Shown here: positions 25,092 to 35,902 of the stretch, piece by piece
How the letters are laid out: each line of letters opens with the position of its first letter
Position numbering within the stretch: the stretch's first letter is position 1
NCBI RefSeq assembly: GCF_008923365.1
Contig: NZ_WBMR01000014.1
Span: 27,112 to 91,111, forward strand
Length of the DNA: 64,000 bases
Direction: 5' to 3'
From: Actinomadura montaniterrae
GTDB taxonomy: Bacteria > Actinomycetota > Actinomycetes > Streptosporangiales > Streptosporangiaceae
Translations under genes and position numbers: made by a program
The notes under the pieces: generated by a model
Database searches by the model: none
Told to the model about the DNA's origin: nothing
Seen by the model: the letters and a program-made list of their open reading frames with translations, nothing else

Positions 25092-25655
25092 GTGGACGAG
25101 AAGGACCTGGGCAACGACCTGGCGAAGGTGCTGATCCCCGAGGCCGACCTGCAGGCGAAGGTGCGCGAGCTTGCCGGGCAGATCGACGCCGACTACGCGG
25201 GCAAGGACCTGCTCCTCGTCGGTGTCCTCAAGGGCGCCGTCATGATCATGGCGGATCTCGCGCGCGCGCTGCACTCGCCGGCGTCGATGGACTGGATGGC
25301 CGTCTCGTCCTACGGGTCGGGCACCAAGTCGTCGGGCGTCGTCCGCATCCTCAAGGACCTGGACACCGACATCCTCGACCGCCACGTGCTCATCGTGGAG
25401 GACATCGTCGACTCGGGCCTGACCCTGTCGTGGCTGGTCAGCAACCTGCGATCGCGCGGCCCGGCGTCCCTGGAGATCTGCGCGCTGCTGCGCAAGCCCG
25501 AGGCGGTGAAGACCGACCTCGACGTCAGGTACATCGGGTTCGACATCCCCAACGAGTTCGTCATCGGGTACGGGCTCGACTACGCGGAGAAGTACCGGAA
25601 CCTCCCCTTCGTGGGGACTCTGGCGCCGCACGTGTACGGCGGCGAGGGCTCCTGA
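25092..25655 (+). CDS. hpt: hypoxanthine phosphoribosyltransferase
   Basis: 187 residues from GTG 25092, preceded by GAGGGTGGGG. The PRPP-binding loop is [18 protein letters not shown], the flexible region includes [19 protein letters not shown], and the C-terminal purine-contact segment is [22 protein letters not shown] split by the dyad loop. It salvages hypoxanthine and guanine to IMP and GMP. It sits between tilS and ftsH, the widely conserved arrangement. Confidence 0.95.
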   Translation: MDEKDLGNDLAKVLIPEADLQAKVRELAGQIDADYAGKDLLLVGVLKGAVMIMADLARALHSPASMDWMAVSSYGSGTKSSGVVRILKDLDTDILDRHVLIVEDIVDSGLTLSWLVSNLRSRGPASLEICALLRKPEAVKTDLDVRYIGFDIPNEFVIGYGLDYAEKYRNLPFVGTLAPHVYGGEGS

Positions 25656-25980
25656 GGCCCGCCCGCGCCCGGCCAAGGGGAGCCTCTGGGGAACCCCCAG
25701 GGAACAAGGGGCCGTGACGGATCGTTGCAAAGGTCGTTGACGGGTATATGAAGAGGATCAGGAGATCGGCGCTGGCTGCGTCTCCTGTGCCCTGCGGTGT
25801 ACCGTCACTATCCCGGGCCCTCGGGTCAGGGAGCCACGTGAGGGAGACCGCCTCGGTGGGTCCGGAGCCCCGGGCGACGGGCCTTTGTTGGTCGCAGTGG
25901 CGTCCGCCCCCCGGGACGGGCGAGGATCGCACACAGACGTTGGTCAGGAGGGACGGGCCCCGGTAGGGGTAACCGGATAA
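25656..25980. other. 325-bp leader region of ftsH
   Basis: No gene is visible. It holds short GC-rich dyads (GGGGAACCCCC near 25690; CCCGGGCCCTCGGG near 25814) and a TTGCAA/TATATG pair near 25725-25750 with sub-optimal spacing. The ftsH start has only a weak AGGGG 10 or more bases upstream. A long 5' leader on ftsH is therefore likely, but I recognise no riboswitch. Confidence 0.4.
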
Positions 25981-27987
<2,007 letters not shown>

Positions 27988-27992
27988 CCGCC

Positions 27993-28607
27993 TTGGCCAT
28001 TCCGTACGACGAAGAGCCGGTGCAGGAGGACCCTCCGGGGTTCGACCACGCGCGGATCGAGAAGGCGGTGCGCGAGATCCTGTTCGCGATCGGGGAGGAC
28101 CCCGAGCGCGACGGGCTCCGCGACACCCCGGCGCGGGTCGCGCGCGCGTACGCCGAGCAGTTCGCCGGCCTGCGCCAGCGGCCCGAGGACGCGCTCACGA
28201 CGGTGTTCGACGCCGACCATGAGGAAATGGTCCTGGTGAAGGACATCGAGGTGTACAGCGTGTGCGAGCACCACCTGGTGCCGTTCCACGGGGTGGCGCA
28301 CGTCGGGTACACGCCCAACAAGAAGGGGCAGATCACCGGGCTGTCGAAGCTGGCCCGGCTGGTCGACGTGTACGCGCGGCGCCCCCAGGTGCAGGAGCGG
28401 CTGACCAGCCAGGTGGCGGACGCGCTGATGAGCGTGCTGGAGCCGCGCGGCGCGATCGTGGTGATCGAGGCCGAGCACCTGTGCATGACCATGCGGGGGG
28501 TGCGCAAGCCGGGCGCCAAGACGGTGACCTCGGCGGTGCGCGGGGACTTCCGCGATCATGCGGAGACCCGGGGCGAGGCGATGAGCTTGATCCTGGGCCG
28601 CTCCTGA
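27993..28607 (+). CDS. folE: GTP cyclohydrolase I
   Basis: 204 residues. The zinc and active-site motif reads [20 protein letters not shown], followed by [38 protein letters not shown] and [10 protein letters not shown]; all family motifs are present. It makes 7,8-dihydroneopterin triphosphate from GTP, the first step of folate synthesis. No ATG or GTG fits the N-terminus, and TTG 27993 (LAIPYDEEP), five bases past the ftsH stop, is the best start. It is followed by a strong hairpin and then folP. Confidence 0.95.
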   Translation: MAIPYDEEPVQEDPPGFDHARIEKAVREILFAIGEDPERDGLRDTPARVARAYAEQFAGLRQRPEDALTTVFDADHEEMVLVKDIEVYSVCEHHLVPFHGVAHVGYTPNKKGQITGLSKLARLVDVYARRPQVQERLTSQVADALMSVLEPRGAIVVIEAEHLCMTMRGVRKPGAKTVTSAVRGDFRDHAETRGEAMSLILGRS

Positions 28608-28640
28608 CCCTCGGCCGCATCCCGATTCCCCGAAACGTCC

Positions 28641-28673
28641 GAACGGGCCTCAGCGTCGAGCTGAGGCCCGTTC
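28641..28673 (+). terminator. perfect 14-bp hairpin after folE
   Basis: GAACGGGCCTCAGC, loop GTCGA and GCTGAGGCCCGTTC form a perfect stem 33 bases after the folE stop, without a T-run. It probably terminates or attenuates the ftsH-folE transcript. A TAGGCT hexamer at about 28830 may then be a separate folP promoter. Confidence 0.75.
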
Positions 28674-28842
28674 AGCATGTGATGGGTGTGCGGCGACGGA
28701 CGGCCGGGACGCGAGGGCCGAGTCGCGGGCCGGGCCGTCGGCCGCCGCGTCGGGCGAGCGAGGCGGATGCGCGCCCGCGGCTCCTAGAGGCCGCTTAGGG
28801 CGGCGCTCTGAAGGGGTGCGGGCAAGGCATAGGCTGGGCCAT

Positions 28843-29724
28843 ATGACCAGTGCCGCCGTTCCGGGGCTGCCCCAGCCGGGGCGATGCCTCGTCATGGGCG
28901 TGGTCAACGTGACCCCGGACTCGTTCTCCGACGGGGGAAGCTGGTTCGACCCGGAGAAGGCCGTCCGGCACGGCCTGGACCTCGTCGCCGAGGGCGCCGA
29001 CATCGTCGACGTGGGCGGTGAGTCCACGCGCCCAGGGGCGCAGCGGGTGTCGCTGGACGAGGAACTCCGCCGCGTGGTGCCCGTCATCAAGGCGCTCACG
29101 GAGGAGAACGTCCCGGTCAGTGTCGACACCATGCGCGCGGAGGTGGCGGAAGCAGCCGTCGCCGTGGGCGCCCGGCTGGTGAACGACGTGAGCGGCGGCC
29201 TGGCCGACCCGGACATGCCCCGTGTGGTGGCCGCGGCCAAGGTCCCCTATGTGGTGATGCACTGGCGCGGCCACAGCCACGACATGCAGACCCGTTCCGT
29301 CTACGCCGACGTTGTCCGCGAGGTGCGCGAGGAACTGCTGCACCGCGTCGATGCGGTCCTGGGCGAGGGCGTCGATCCGTCCATGGTCGTCCTCGACCCG
29401 GGACTGGGGTTCGCCAAGAGCCCGACCGCCGGGCACAACTGGGCCCTGCTGGCCCATCTGGACGAGTTCATCGGCACGGGCTACCCGCTTCTGGTGGGCG
29501 CGTCCCGCAAGAGCTTCTTCACGACCCTGCTGGCCGAGCCGGACGGGACGCGCCGCCCGTTCGCCGAGTGCGATGACGCCACCGTCGCCGTCACGGCCCT
29601 CGCCGCGACCGCCGGTGCGTGGTGCGTGCGCGTGCACCGGGTACGTCCGAACGTGGACGCCGTACGCGTGGCGGCCGCGATCGAGGCCGCCCGTCCCATG
29701 CACCCCGGGAGCGACCAGCGATGA
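28843..29724 (+). CDS. folP: dihydropteroate synthase
   Basis: 293 residues. Signature motifs are MGVVNVTPDSFSDGG, GADIVDVGGESTRPGA, VSVDTMRAEVAEAA, LVNDVSGG, LDPGLGFAKSP and LLVGASRKSF, followed by a C-terminal RVHRVRPN. It condenses p-aminobenzoate with dihydropterin pyrophosphate and is the sulfonamide target. ATG 28843 is chosen; the next gene overlaps its stop (ATGA at 29721-29724). It has its own possible promoter upstream and leads a five-gene block of four coupled junctions. Confidence 0.96.
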   Translation: MTSAAVPGLPQPGRCLVMGVVNVTPDSFSDGGSWFDPEKAVRHGLDLVAEGADIVDVGGESTRPGAQRVSLDEELRRVVPVIKALTEENVPVSVDTMRAEVAEAAVAVGARLVNDVSGGLADPDMPRVVAAAKVPYVVMHWRGHSHDMQTRSVYADVVREVREELLHRVDAVLGEGVDPSMVVLDPGLGFAKSPTAGHNWALLAHLDEFIGTGYPLLVGASRKSFFTTLLAEPDGTRRPFAECDDATVAVTALAATAGAWCVRVHRVRPNVDAVRVAAAIEAARPMHPGSDQR

Positions 29725-30158
29725 CCCGTGCAGTGAACCGCGCCGACCTGGAAGAGGTCCACGCCGAGTTCTACGCCGCCTTCGAAGCGGGGGACTTCGA
29801 CCGCATGTCCGACGTGTGGGCCGAGGGCCCCTACGCGGCGGGCGTGTCCTGCGTCCATCCCGGCTGGACGATGCTGCGCGGGCGCGAGGAGGTCCTCCGC
29901 TCGTGGGCGCTCATCATGGCCAACACCACCTACATCCAGTTCGTGCTGACCGATGTTGAAACGGACGTCTACGGCGACCACGCTGTGGTCACGTGCAAGG
30001 AGAACGTCCTCACGGCCGACGACGAGTCGGAGGCCGGTTTCCTCGCGGGCGGAAGCATCGTGGCCACGAAACTGTTCGTACGCGTCGACGGGCAGTGGCG
30101 GCTCCTGCTGCACCACGGCTCGCCCGTCCTCAACCCCGCGGATGCAGAGGAAGAATGA
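29721..30158 (+). CDS. SnoaL/NTF2-like protein inside the folate operon
   Basis: 145 residues with the cone-shaped NTF2 fold pattern: a helix (DLEEVHAEFYAAFEAGDFDRMSD, split over two turns), GVSCVHPGWTMLRGREEVLRSWALI, and strands ending TKLFVRVDGQWRLLLHHGSP. Similar small proteins are annotated as nuclear transport factor 2 family or SnoaL-like; some bind ligands and some are isomerases. It overlaps folP upstream and folB downstream by four bases each, so it is made with the folate enzymes. Its function there is not established. Confidence 0.85.
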   Translation: MTRAVNRADLEEVHAEFYAAFEAGDFDRMSDVWAEGPYAAGVSCVHPGWTMLRGREEVLRSWALIMANTTYIQFVLTDVETDVYGDHAVVTCKENVLTADDESEAGFLAGGSIVATKLFVRVDGQWRLLLHHGSPVLNPADAEEE

Positions 30159-30520
30159 GCCTGGACCGCATAGAACTGCGCGGCCTGCGGGCCCGGGGAA
30201 GGCACGGCGCGCTGCCGGCCGAGCGCGAGCTCGGGCAGGAGTTCGTGGTCGACGCGTCGCTCGGCCTCGACACCCGCCCCGCGGCGGAGACCGACGACCT
30301 GTCCCGTACCGTCGACTACGGCACGCTGGCCGGCAAGCTGGTCGCGGCCGTCGAGGGAGAGCCCGTCGATCTGATCGAAACGCTGGCCGACCGGCTCGCG
30401 AAGATATGTCTGGAGGACCCGGCGGTGGTGGAGGCCGAGGTCACCGTCCACAAGCCGAGCGCCCCGGTGCCGCATCCCTTCACGGACGTCGCCGTGAAGA
30501 TCAGGAGGAGTCGCCCATGA
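30155..30520 (+). CDS. folB: dihydroneopterin aldolase
   Basis: 121 residues, typical FolB length. Motifs are LRGLRARGRHGALPAERELGQ (split by the tunnel-fold turn), FVVDASLGLDTRPAAETDDL, TVDYGTL, a catalytic-region Glu in LIETLADRLA, and VTVHKPSAPVPHPFTDVAV. It cleaves dihydroneopterin to hydroxymethyl-dihydropterin and glycolaldehyde. It starts inside the previous stop (ATGA) and ends overlapping folK. Confidence 0.95.
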   Translation: MSLDRIELRGLRARGRHGALPAERELGQEFVVDASLGLDTRPAAETDDLSRTVDYGTLAGKLVAAVEGEPVDLIETLADRLAKICLEDPAVVEAEVTVHKPSAPVPHPFTDVAVKIRRSRP

Positions 30521-31104
30521 CAGCGTCAGACCGCATGCCCGACCGCACCGCGACCGGCGGCCACATGCTGGTCGAGCACCGTGTCGTGTTCTCGCTCGGC
30601 AGCAACCTCGGCGACCGGCTGGACAACCTCCAGGAGGCGGTCGACGCGCTGTTCGACGCCCCCGGCCTGGAGTTCGTGGCGTGCTCCCCGGTCTACGAGA
30701 CGGCCCCGTACGCGCCCCCCGAGGAGACCATCCCCGAGCAGGGCGACTACCTCAACATCGTGGTGGTGGCCGACACGAGGCTCCCACCGGAGAACCTGCT
30801 CGAACGCGTGCTCAACATCGAGAACTCCCTGCGCCGCGTCCGGGAGGTCCGCTGGGGGCCGCGCACGCTCGACATCGACATCGTGGTGTTCGGGGACATC
30901 TCGTCCAACGACCCCGATCTGACGCTCCCGCATCCGCGCGCGCACGAGCGGGCGTTCGTGCTCGTGCCGTGGGCCGACATCGAGCCTGACGTGCTCCTGC
31001 CGGGACACGGCCGTGTCGGCGACCTCGCCGAGGCCAAGCAGGCGGAAGGGGGCCCGTCGGCCGTCCGCCGCCGGAACGACCTGACCCTGCAGCAGCCTGC
31101 ATGA
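30517..31104 (+). CDS. folK: hydroxymethyl-dihydropterin pyrophosphokinase
   Basis: 195 residues. HPPK motifs are FSLGSNLGDRLDNLQEAV, CSPVYETAPY, RRVREVRWGPRTLDIDIVVFG and LPHPRAHERAFVLVPWADIEPD, separated by the usual loops. It transfers pyrophosphate from ATP to hydroxymethyl-dihydropterin, giving the FolP substrate. The start overlaps the folB stop, and AGGAGGAG provides a strong ribosome site. The first 20 residues extend beyond the usual HPPK start. The end overlaps the DUF3180 gene. Confidence 0.95.
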   Translation: MTASDRMPDRTATGGHMLVEHRVVFSLGSNLGDRLDNLQEAVDALFDAPGLEFVACSPVYETAPYAPPEETIPEQGDYLNIVVVADTRLPPENLLERVLNIENSLRRVREVRWGPRTLDIDIVVFGDISSNDPDLTLPHPRAHERAFVLVPWADIEPDVLLPGHGRVGDLAEAKQAEGGPSAVRRRNDLTLQQPA

Positions 31105-31574
31105 GACCGTCCCGCCCGCTGTTCCTCGTCGCCCTCGTGATCGTCGTGGCAGTGATCACCTGGGCGGTGTTGCGTTCCGCGTACGTCTCGCTGCCGCCGC
31201 TTCCGTGGACGGCGGTGCCGACGCTGCTGCTGCTGGCGCTCGGCGAGGCCTTCACCGGCTACAACCTGCTGCGCCGGATCCGCCGCAAGCCGAACACCAA
31301 ACCGGTGGAGCCGCTCGCGGTCGCGCGTATGGCGGCCCTGGGAAAGGCCAGCGCGCACACGGCCGCTGTCATCGCCGGTGTCTTCGGCGGGTTCGCCGCC
31401 AGCCTGGCGGACTCGCTGGACAAGTCGACGCCGCGCCACGACTTCTTCGTCAGCGTGGGCACGTTCCTTGCGGCCATCGTGCTCGTCGGTGCGGCGTTCT
31501 TCCTGGAGTACGCGTGCCGTGTGCCCAAGGACCCCGACGAGGAGGAGCGCAACAGGAACGCCTCCAGGGCCTGA
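31101..31574 (+). CDS. DUF3180 membrane protein
   Basis: 157 residues with four hydrophobic segments (about 8-25, 35-55, 85-105 and 120-140). It has the family segment FTGYNLLRRIRRKPNTKPVEPL and ARMAALGKASAHTAAVIAG, then LEYACRVPKDPD. DUF3180 proteins follow folK in many actinobacteria; no function is known. It overlaps folK by four bases and is the last gene of the block, convergent with the nuoD-like gene 28 bases away. Confidence 0.92.
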   Translation: MRPSRPLFLVALVIVVAVITWAVLRSAYVSLPPLPWTAVPTLLLLALGEAFTGYNLLRRIRRKPNTKPVEPLAVARMAALGKASAHTAAVIAGVFGGFAASLADSLDKSTPRHDFFVSVGTFLAAIVLVGAAFFLEYACRVPKDPDEEERNRNASRA

Positions 31575-31602
31575 GCCGCTCGCATAGCCACGGCTAGGCG
31601 CG

Positions 31603-32751
31603 CTACTTGTCGATGTCGCCGACGACGAAGAACATCGAGCCGAGGATCGCGATCATGTCGGCGACCAGGTTGCCGGGCAGCAGTTCGGCCAGCACCTGGA
31701 CGTTGTTGAACGACGCGGACCGCAGCTTCATCCGCCACGGCGTCTTCTCGCCCCGCGACACCAGGTAGTAGCCGTTGATGCCCAGCGGGTTCTCCGTCCA
31801 GGCGTAGGTGTGCCCCTCAGGCACCTTGAGCACCTTCGGGAGCCGCTGGTTGATGGGCCCCGGCGGCAGTTCGGCGAGCCGGTCCAGGCACGCGTCGGCC
31901 AGGTCCAGCGATGCGTACACCTGGTCCAGCAGGCACTCGAAGCGGGCGAGGCAGTCGCCCTCCTGCCGGGTGACCACCGGAACGTCGAGTTCCCCATAGG
32001 CGAGGTACGGCTCGTCCCGGCGCAGATCGAAATCGAGGCCGGACGCCCGGGCGATGGGGCCCGACACGCCGTACTGGAGGATCTGCTCCTGCGTGAGCAC
32101 ACCGACGCCGCGTGTGCGCGCGCGAAAGATTTCGTTGCCCACGATGAGATCGGCGATGTCGCTCATCCGTGAGCGGACGTCGGAGACGGCGGTCCGCGCG
32201 CGCGCCGTCCAACCGGCGGGGAGCTCCTCCTTCAGGCCACCGACACGGTTGAACATGTAGTGCATGCGGCCACCGGACACCTCCTCCATCACCCGCTGCA
32301 ACGTCTCGCGCTCACGGAACGCATAGAAGATCGGTGTGATCGCACCCACTTCGAGGGGATACGAGCCCAGGAACATGAGGTGGTTGAGGACCCGGTTGAG
32401 CTCGGCCAGCAGCGTCCTCGTCCACACCGCGCGGACCGGCACCTCCATGCCGAGCATCCGCTCGACGGCGAGCACCACGCCGAGCTCGTTGGCGAACGCC
32501 GAGAGCCAGTCGTGCCGGTTGGCCAGCACGATGATCTGCCGGAAGTCCCGCACCTCGAACAGCTTCTCGGCGCCGCGGTGCATGTAGCCGATGATGGGCT
32601 CGGCCGCCGAGATGCGCTCGCCGTCCAGGGTCAGCCGCAGCCGGAGCACCCCGTGCGTGGACGGGTGCTGGGGGCCGATGTTCAACGTCATGTCCTCGGT
32701 GGCGAGCTCCTTGGCGCCCGCACCGATCCCGACGATCCGCTCGGTGGTCAT
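31603..32751 (-). CDS. solitary NADH dehydrogenase subunit D-like protein
   Basis: 382 residues. It has the 49-kDa subunit pattern: [92 protein letters not shown] and [18 protein letters not shown]. This covers the full usual length, including residues of the quinone site (the His of PQHPSTHG). No other nuo gene is near. A second nuoD copy outside the nuo operon is known in other actinomycetes. It may be an alternative subunit or have a different role. Confidence 0.9.
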   Translation of the reverse strand: MTTERIVGIGAGAKELATEDMTLNIGPQHPSTHGVLRLRLTLDGERISAAEPIIGYMHRGAEKLFEVRDFRQIIVLANRHDWLSAFANELGVVLAVERMLGMEVPVRAVWTRTLLAELNRVLNHLMFLGSYPLEVGAITPIFYAFRERETLQRVMEEVSGGRMHYMFNRVGGLKEELPAGWTARARTAVSDVRSRMSDIADLIVGNEIFRARTRGVGVLTQEQILQYGVSGPIARASGLDFDLRRDEPYLAYGELDVPVVTRQEGDCLARFECLLDQVYASLDLADACLDRLAELPPGPINQRLPKVLKVPEGHTYAWTENPLGINGYYLVSRGEKTPWRMKLRSASFNNVQVLAELLPGNLVADMIAILGSMFFVVGDIDK

Positions 32752-32830
32752 GGTCGCGTCTCCGCCGCTCCGATCACCGCTTCATGGTCCCATGGCGAGC
32801 GGCGGCCGTTATCCGGTTGACTAGGGGGCA

Positions 32831-33550
32831 ATGAACCCGAGCCATGGCGAACCGCCGTACGAGCCCGTCGCGCAGCCTGGATACCAGAACGCGGCGCACC
32901 CTCCCGCGCCGTCCGGCCCGGGGCAGAGCGGCCATCCGCAGGACCCCGCGGGCTCTCCGCCGGGCCGGCCCGACTTCGTGCCGGGCGCCGGACAGGTGCC
33001 GCCCGGAGGCCACCAGCAGCAACAGGGCGCACCCGTCGCGGTGCCCCCGACCTACAGGGCGGACGAGGCGTTCGCCCCCGGCGGGGGCCTTCAGTGGTCG
33101 ACCATCTCCGCACGGCACGCGCCGCACAGGCTGCTCACCGCCGTGCTGTGGGCGGTCCCCATCGGCGCCGTGGGCGGCTTCCTGGTGTGGCGCAACGGGG
33201 GCGCGGCGGCGGCCGTCATGTGGATCGTCGCTGTAGCGCTTATCACCGTGGTCACCTGGGTCGTGGCGGAGCTCGACCGGCGGTCCTTCGGCTACGTCGA
33301 GCGTTCCGACGACCTCGTGGTGACCCACGGTGTGTTCGTCAAGCGGCTCATCGTCGTCCCCTATGGCCGCATGCAGTTCGTGGACGTGACCGCGGGCCTC
33401 CTTGAGCGGTGGATGGGCATCGCCACGGTGCGCATGCACACCGCGGCCGCGGCGACCGACGTGGCCATCCCCGGTCTGCCCGCGATGGAGGCCGCACATC
33501 TGCGCGATCGTCTCGCTCAGAAGGGCGAGGCACGGAGCATGGGCCTATGA
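32831..33550 (+). CDS. bacterial PH-domain (YdbS-type) membrane protein
   Basis: 239 residues. A Pro/Gly/Gln-rich cytoplasmic N-terminus (1-85) is followed by two membrane helices (about 100-140, AVLWAVPIGAVGGFLVW and AAVMWIVAVALITVVTWVV) and a bPH2 domain (about 145-225, GYVERSDDLVVTHGVFVKRL, VVPYGRMQFVDVTAGLLERWMG, VRMHTAAAATDVAIPGL). It pairs with the overlapping YdbT-type gene (ATGA at 33547). Such pairs are widespread in Gram-positives and have been linked to envelope stress or bacteriocin resistance in some species. Confidence 0.87.
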   Translation: MNPSHGEPPYEPVAQPGYQNAAHPPAPSGPGQSGHPQDPAGSPPGRPDFVPGAGQVPPGGHQQQQGAPVAVPPTYRADEAFAPGGGLQWSTISARHAPHRLLTAVLWAVPIGAVGGFLVWRNGGAAAAVMWIVAVALITVVTWVVAELDRRSFGYVERSDDLVVTHGVFVKRLIVVPYGRMQFVDVTAGLLERWMGIATVRMHTAAAATDVAIPGLPAMEAAHLRDRLAQKGEARSMGL

Positions 33551-35094
33551 GCGGCCCTTATGGTCCGCCTCCCGGCGGCTATGGCCGTCCGTACGGTCCG
33601 TCCGGCCCCTATGGGCCGCAGCCGCCGGGGCCTCATGGACCGCAGGCGCCTGGGCCCTACGGGCCGCCTCGTCCTCCGTATGGTGCGCCGCCTGGCCCGT
33701 ACGGTCAGCCCAGGCCGCCTTATGGGCCGCCCCATGCCTACGGCCCGCCGCCCGGTTACCGTCCCCCTCCGCCACCGGTCCGGTTCTCCGAGGGCACGCA
33801 TCGGCTGCATTGGGCGACGGCGCCGCTGCGCGCCTTCGTGTTCCTTGTCATCTACTTCGTCCTGCTCGGCTTCCCGCTGCTGCTGACCCAGACGAGCAGC
33901 GGCGTCACGCTGGAGCTCACGCCCGCCGTGGTGACGCGGTTCTTCGCGGTGTCCATCCCCATGACGGCGATCGCGATCGGTTCCGGCCTGTGGACGTGGC
34001 TGGCCCTGCGCTTCACCATCGACGGCGACGACCTCGTGGTGGAGACGGGCCTGATCCGCAAGAACAAGCGCCGCATCCCGCTCTCCCGCATCCAGGCCAT
34101 CGACGTCGTCCGCCCGCTCGTGACACGGGTGTTCTCCTTGGCGGAGGTCCGGGTTGAGCTCGCGGGCGGGGAGCAGAGCGAGATCGCGCTGCGCTACCTC
34201 GGACGCCACTCCGCCCAGCAGTTGCGCGCCGAGCTCCTCGCGCGCGCGGCGGGTCTGCCTGGGACCACGCCCGAGGCGCCGGAACGGCACATGTGGCGCG
34301 TCCCCTTCGGCAACCTGCTCGCCTCGCTGATCCTCCGCCTGCCCGTGCTCGGCACGGGGATCCTCTTCTTCGCGACCCTCGTCTTCCTCGTGGTGTACGC
34401 CGAGGGCGGCATCCTGGCGGTCACGCTGCCCATCGTGCTGGGGCTCATCCGGGCCGTCATCGCACCGCTGGTGATGTACGCCAACTTCACGGTCGCGATG
34501 TCACCGGACGGGATACGGCTCCGGTACGGGCTGCTCGAGACGCGTATGCAGACCCTTCCGCCCGGTCGCATCCAGGCCGTCAGCATCGTCGAGCCCGCCA
34601 TCTGGCGGAAGGTCGGCTGGGCCCGCGTCGAGGTGACCGTCGCCGGCTACGCGGGCGAGCGGCAGGCGCTGTCCTCGACGCTGCTGCCGATCGCGCCGAG
34701 GCACGTCGCCATGCATCTGGTCTCGCAGGTGTTCCCCGGCACGCACGTCGACGCGGTGCCGCTCGTGCCCGCCTCCTCGAAGGCGATCGCGGTCGACCGG
34801 GCGGACGGCGCCGGCGCCGACGACGTGGTGTTCGTGGCCAGGCACGGCTGGCCGTGCCGCCGCACGGACGTGATCGCCCACGCGCGGGCGCAGAGCGTCC
34901 GGCTGACCATGAATCCGGTGCAGCGCGTCTTCGGGCTGGCCACCGTCCATGTGGACGCCCCGCCCGGGCCGGTGCAGGTGGCGGCCGCCGACCGGGAATC
35001 CGGGGAGGCTCGGGCGATCGTCGAGTCGACGGCGAGCCGCGCCCAGGCCGCCCGCAGCGCCGCCGGCGATCCGGCCCACTGGGCCACCCGCTGA
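33547..35094 (+). CDS. bacterial PH-domain (YdbT-type) membrane protein, proline-rich N-terminus
   Basis: 515 residues. The first 80 residues are Gly/Pro/Tyr repeats (PYGPPPGGYGRPYGPSGPYG style), probably disordered. Two bPH2 repeats follow: TIDGDDLVVETGLIRKNKRRIPLSRIQAIDVVRPLV, near residues 155-215, and SPDGIRLRYGLLETRMQTLPPGRIQAVSIVEP, near 318-375, each cited in part. They are separated by helix pairs. A third degenerate copy is near the C-terminus. It overlaps the YdbS-type gene and likely forms a complex with it. Function unknown. Confidence 0.86.
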   Translation: MSGPYGPPPGGYGRPYGPSGPYGPQPPGPHGPQAPGPYGPPRPPYGAPPGPYGQPRPPYGPPHAYGPPPGYRPPPPPVRFSEGTHRLHWATAPLRAFVFLVIYFVLLGFPLLLTQTSSGVTLELTPAVVTRFFAVSIPMTAIAIGSGLWTWLALRFTIDGDDLVVETGLIRKNKRRIPLSRIQAIDVVRPLVTRVFSLAEVRVELAGGEQSEIALRYLGRHSAQQLRAELLARAAGLPGTTPEAPERHMWRVPFGNLLASLILRLPVLGTGILFFATLVFLVVYAEGGILAVTLPIVLGLIRAVIAPLVMYANFTVAMSPDGIRLRYGLLETRMQTLPPGRIQAVSIVEPAIWRKVGWARVEVTVAGYAGERQALSSTLLPIAPRHVAMHLVSQVFPGTHVDAVPLVPASSKAIAVDRADGAGADDVVFVARHGWPCRRTDVIAHARAQSVRLTMNPVQRVFGLATVHVDAPPGPVQVAAADRESGEARAIVESTASRAQAARSAAGDPAHWATR

Positions 35095-35103
35095 CCGGTT
35101 ATC

Positions 35104-35128
35104 CACAGAACGAGGTTCTAGTTCTGTG
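35104..35128. terminator. hairpin in the PH-protein/def convergent gap
   Basis: CACAGAAC (35104-35111) and GTTCTGTG (35121-35128) are perfect complements around a 9-base loop, 9 bases after the stop of the PH-domain gene. Probably a terminator for that gene. Confidence 0.55.
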
Positions 35129-35248
35129 TCGCGGCCGGGTGCCGGAGCATGGCCTCATCGGCTCGGACGAGAGGTCAGGAGGCACCCATGCCGAAGGCAC
35201 CCGGCATCCCCCGCATCGGAATGTGCGTTCGCACCGACGCCGTCTCGC

Positions 35249-35782
35249 TCAGGGACGCTGAAGATCCCGAATCGCCCGCATGGCCTCGCGCCGCACATCG
35301 CCGGACAGCACGTCGATGTAGACCTCGCCGTCGAGATGACCGCACTCATGCTGCAGGCAGCGCGCGAAGTACCCGGTGCCCTCCACGCGGACGGGCCGGC
35401 CCTTCGCGTCCACGCCCTCCACGACCGCGTGCGCGTGGCGCGGCGTCTCGAACCGCATGCCCGGCAGCGACAGGCACCCCTCGGACTCGACCAGCAGCTC
35501 ACCGTCCGCGGCCACGAGAACCGGATTGACCACGTGGCCGACGTGCCGGCGCCCCCGGTCGTCCTCGCAGTCGTACACGAACAGCCGCAGACCGGAGCCG
35601 ACCTGGTTCGCGGCCACGCCCGCGCCGTCCGCCTCGTACATCGTGACGAACATGTCGTCGACCAGCTTCTCCAGGGCCGTGTCGAACGTCCGTACGGGGT
35701 CGCACTCGGTGCGCAGCACCGGGTCTCCGAGCAGCCGGATCGGGCGGGCGGTTCCGTGGCGCGTCGTGGTCCTCTTGCTCAC
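35249..35782 (-). CDS. def: peptide deformylase
   Basis: 177 residues with all three deformylase motifs: GAGVAANQVG, EGCLSLPGMR (Cys metal ligand) and QHECGHLDG (the two His ligands and catalytic Glu). It removes the formyl group from nascent proteins. It stands alone, with fmt not adjacent. The N-terminus begins MSKRTTTRHGTARPIRLLGD, about ten residues longer than typical. Confidence 0.96.
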   Translation of the reverse strand: MSKRTTTRHGTARPIRLLGDPVLRTECDPVRTFDTALEKLVDDMFVTMYEADGAGVAANQVGSGLRLFVYDCEDDRGRRHVGHVVNPVLVAADGELLVESEGCLSLPGMRFETPRHAHAVVEGVDAKGRPVRVEGTGYFARCLQHECGHLDGEVYIDVLSGDVRREAMRAIRDLQRP

Positions 35783-35830
35783 CCGGAAGATCCTATGCCG
35801 CGATTTCCGCTCCCCTTGAACGGCCGCGGA

Positions 35831-35872
35831 CGCGAACGGTGCGCCCGGCAGGGGCCGGACGCACCGTTCGCG
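35831..35872 (-). terminator. terminator hairpin of the DivIVA-like gene
   Basis: CGCGAACGGTGCG (35831-35843) is perfectly complementary to CGCACCGTTCGCG (35860-35872), with further GC pairs inside. On the minus strand it lies about 30 bases after the stop at 35903. Confidence 0.75.
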
Positions 35873-35902
35873 GGGCCGTGACGTCTCCGCCGGGGCTGGG
35901 GA

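Noticed and set aside
25656..25980. A riboswitch in the ftsH leader
   Set aside because: Only short GC dyads; no conserved riboswitch core that I recognise.
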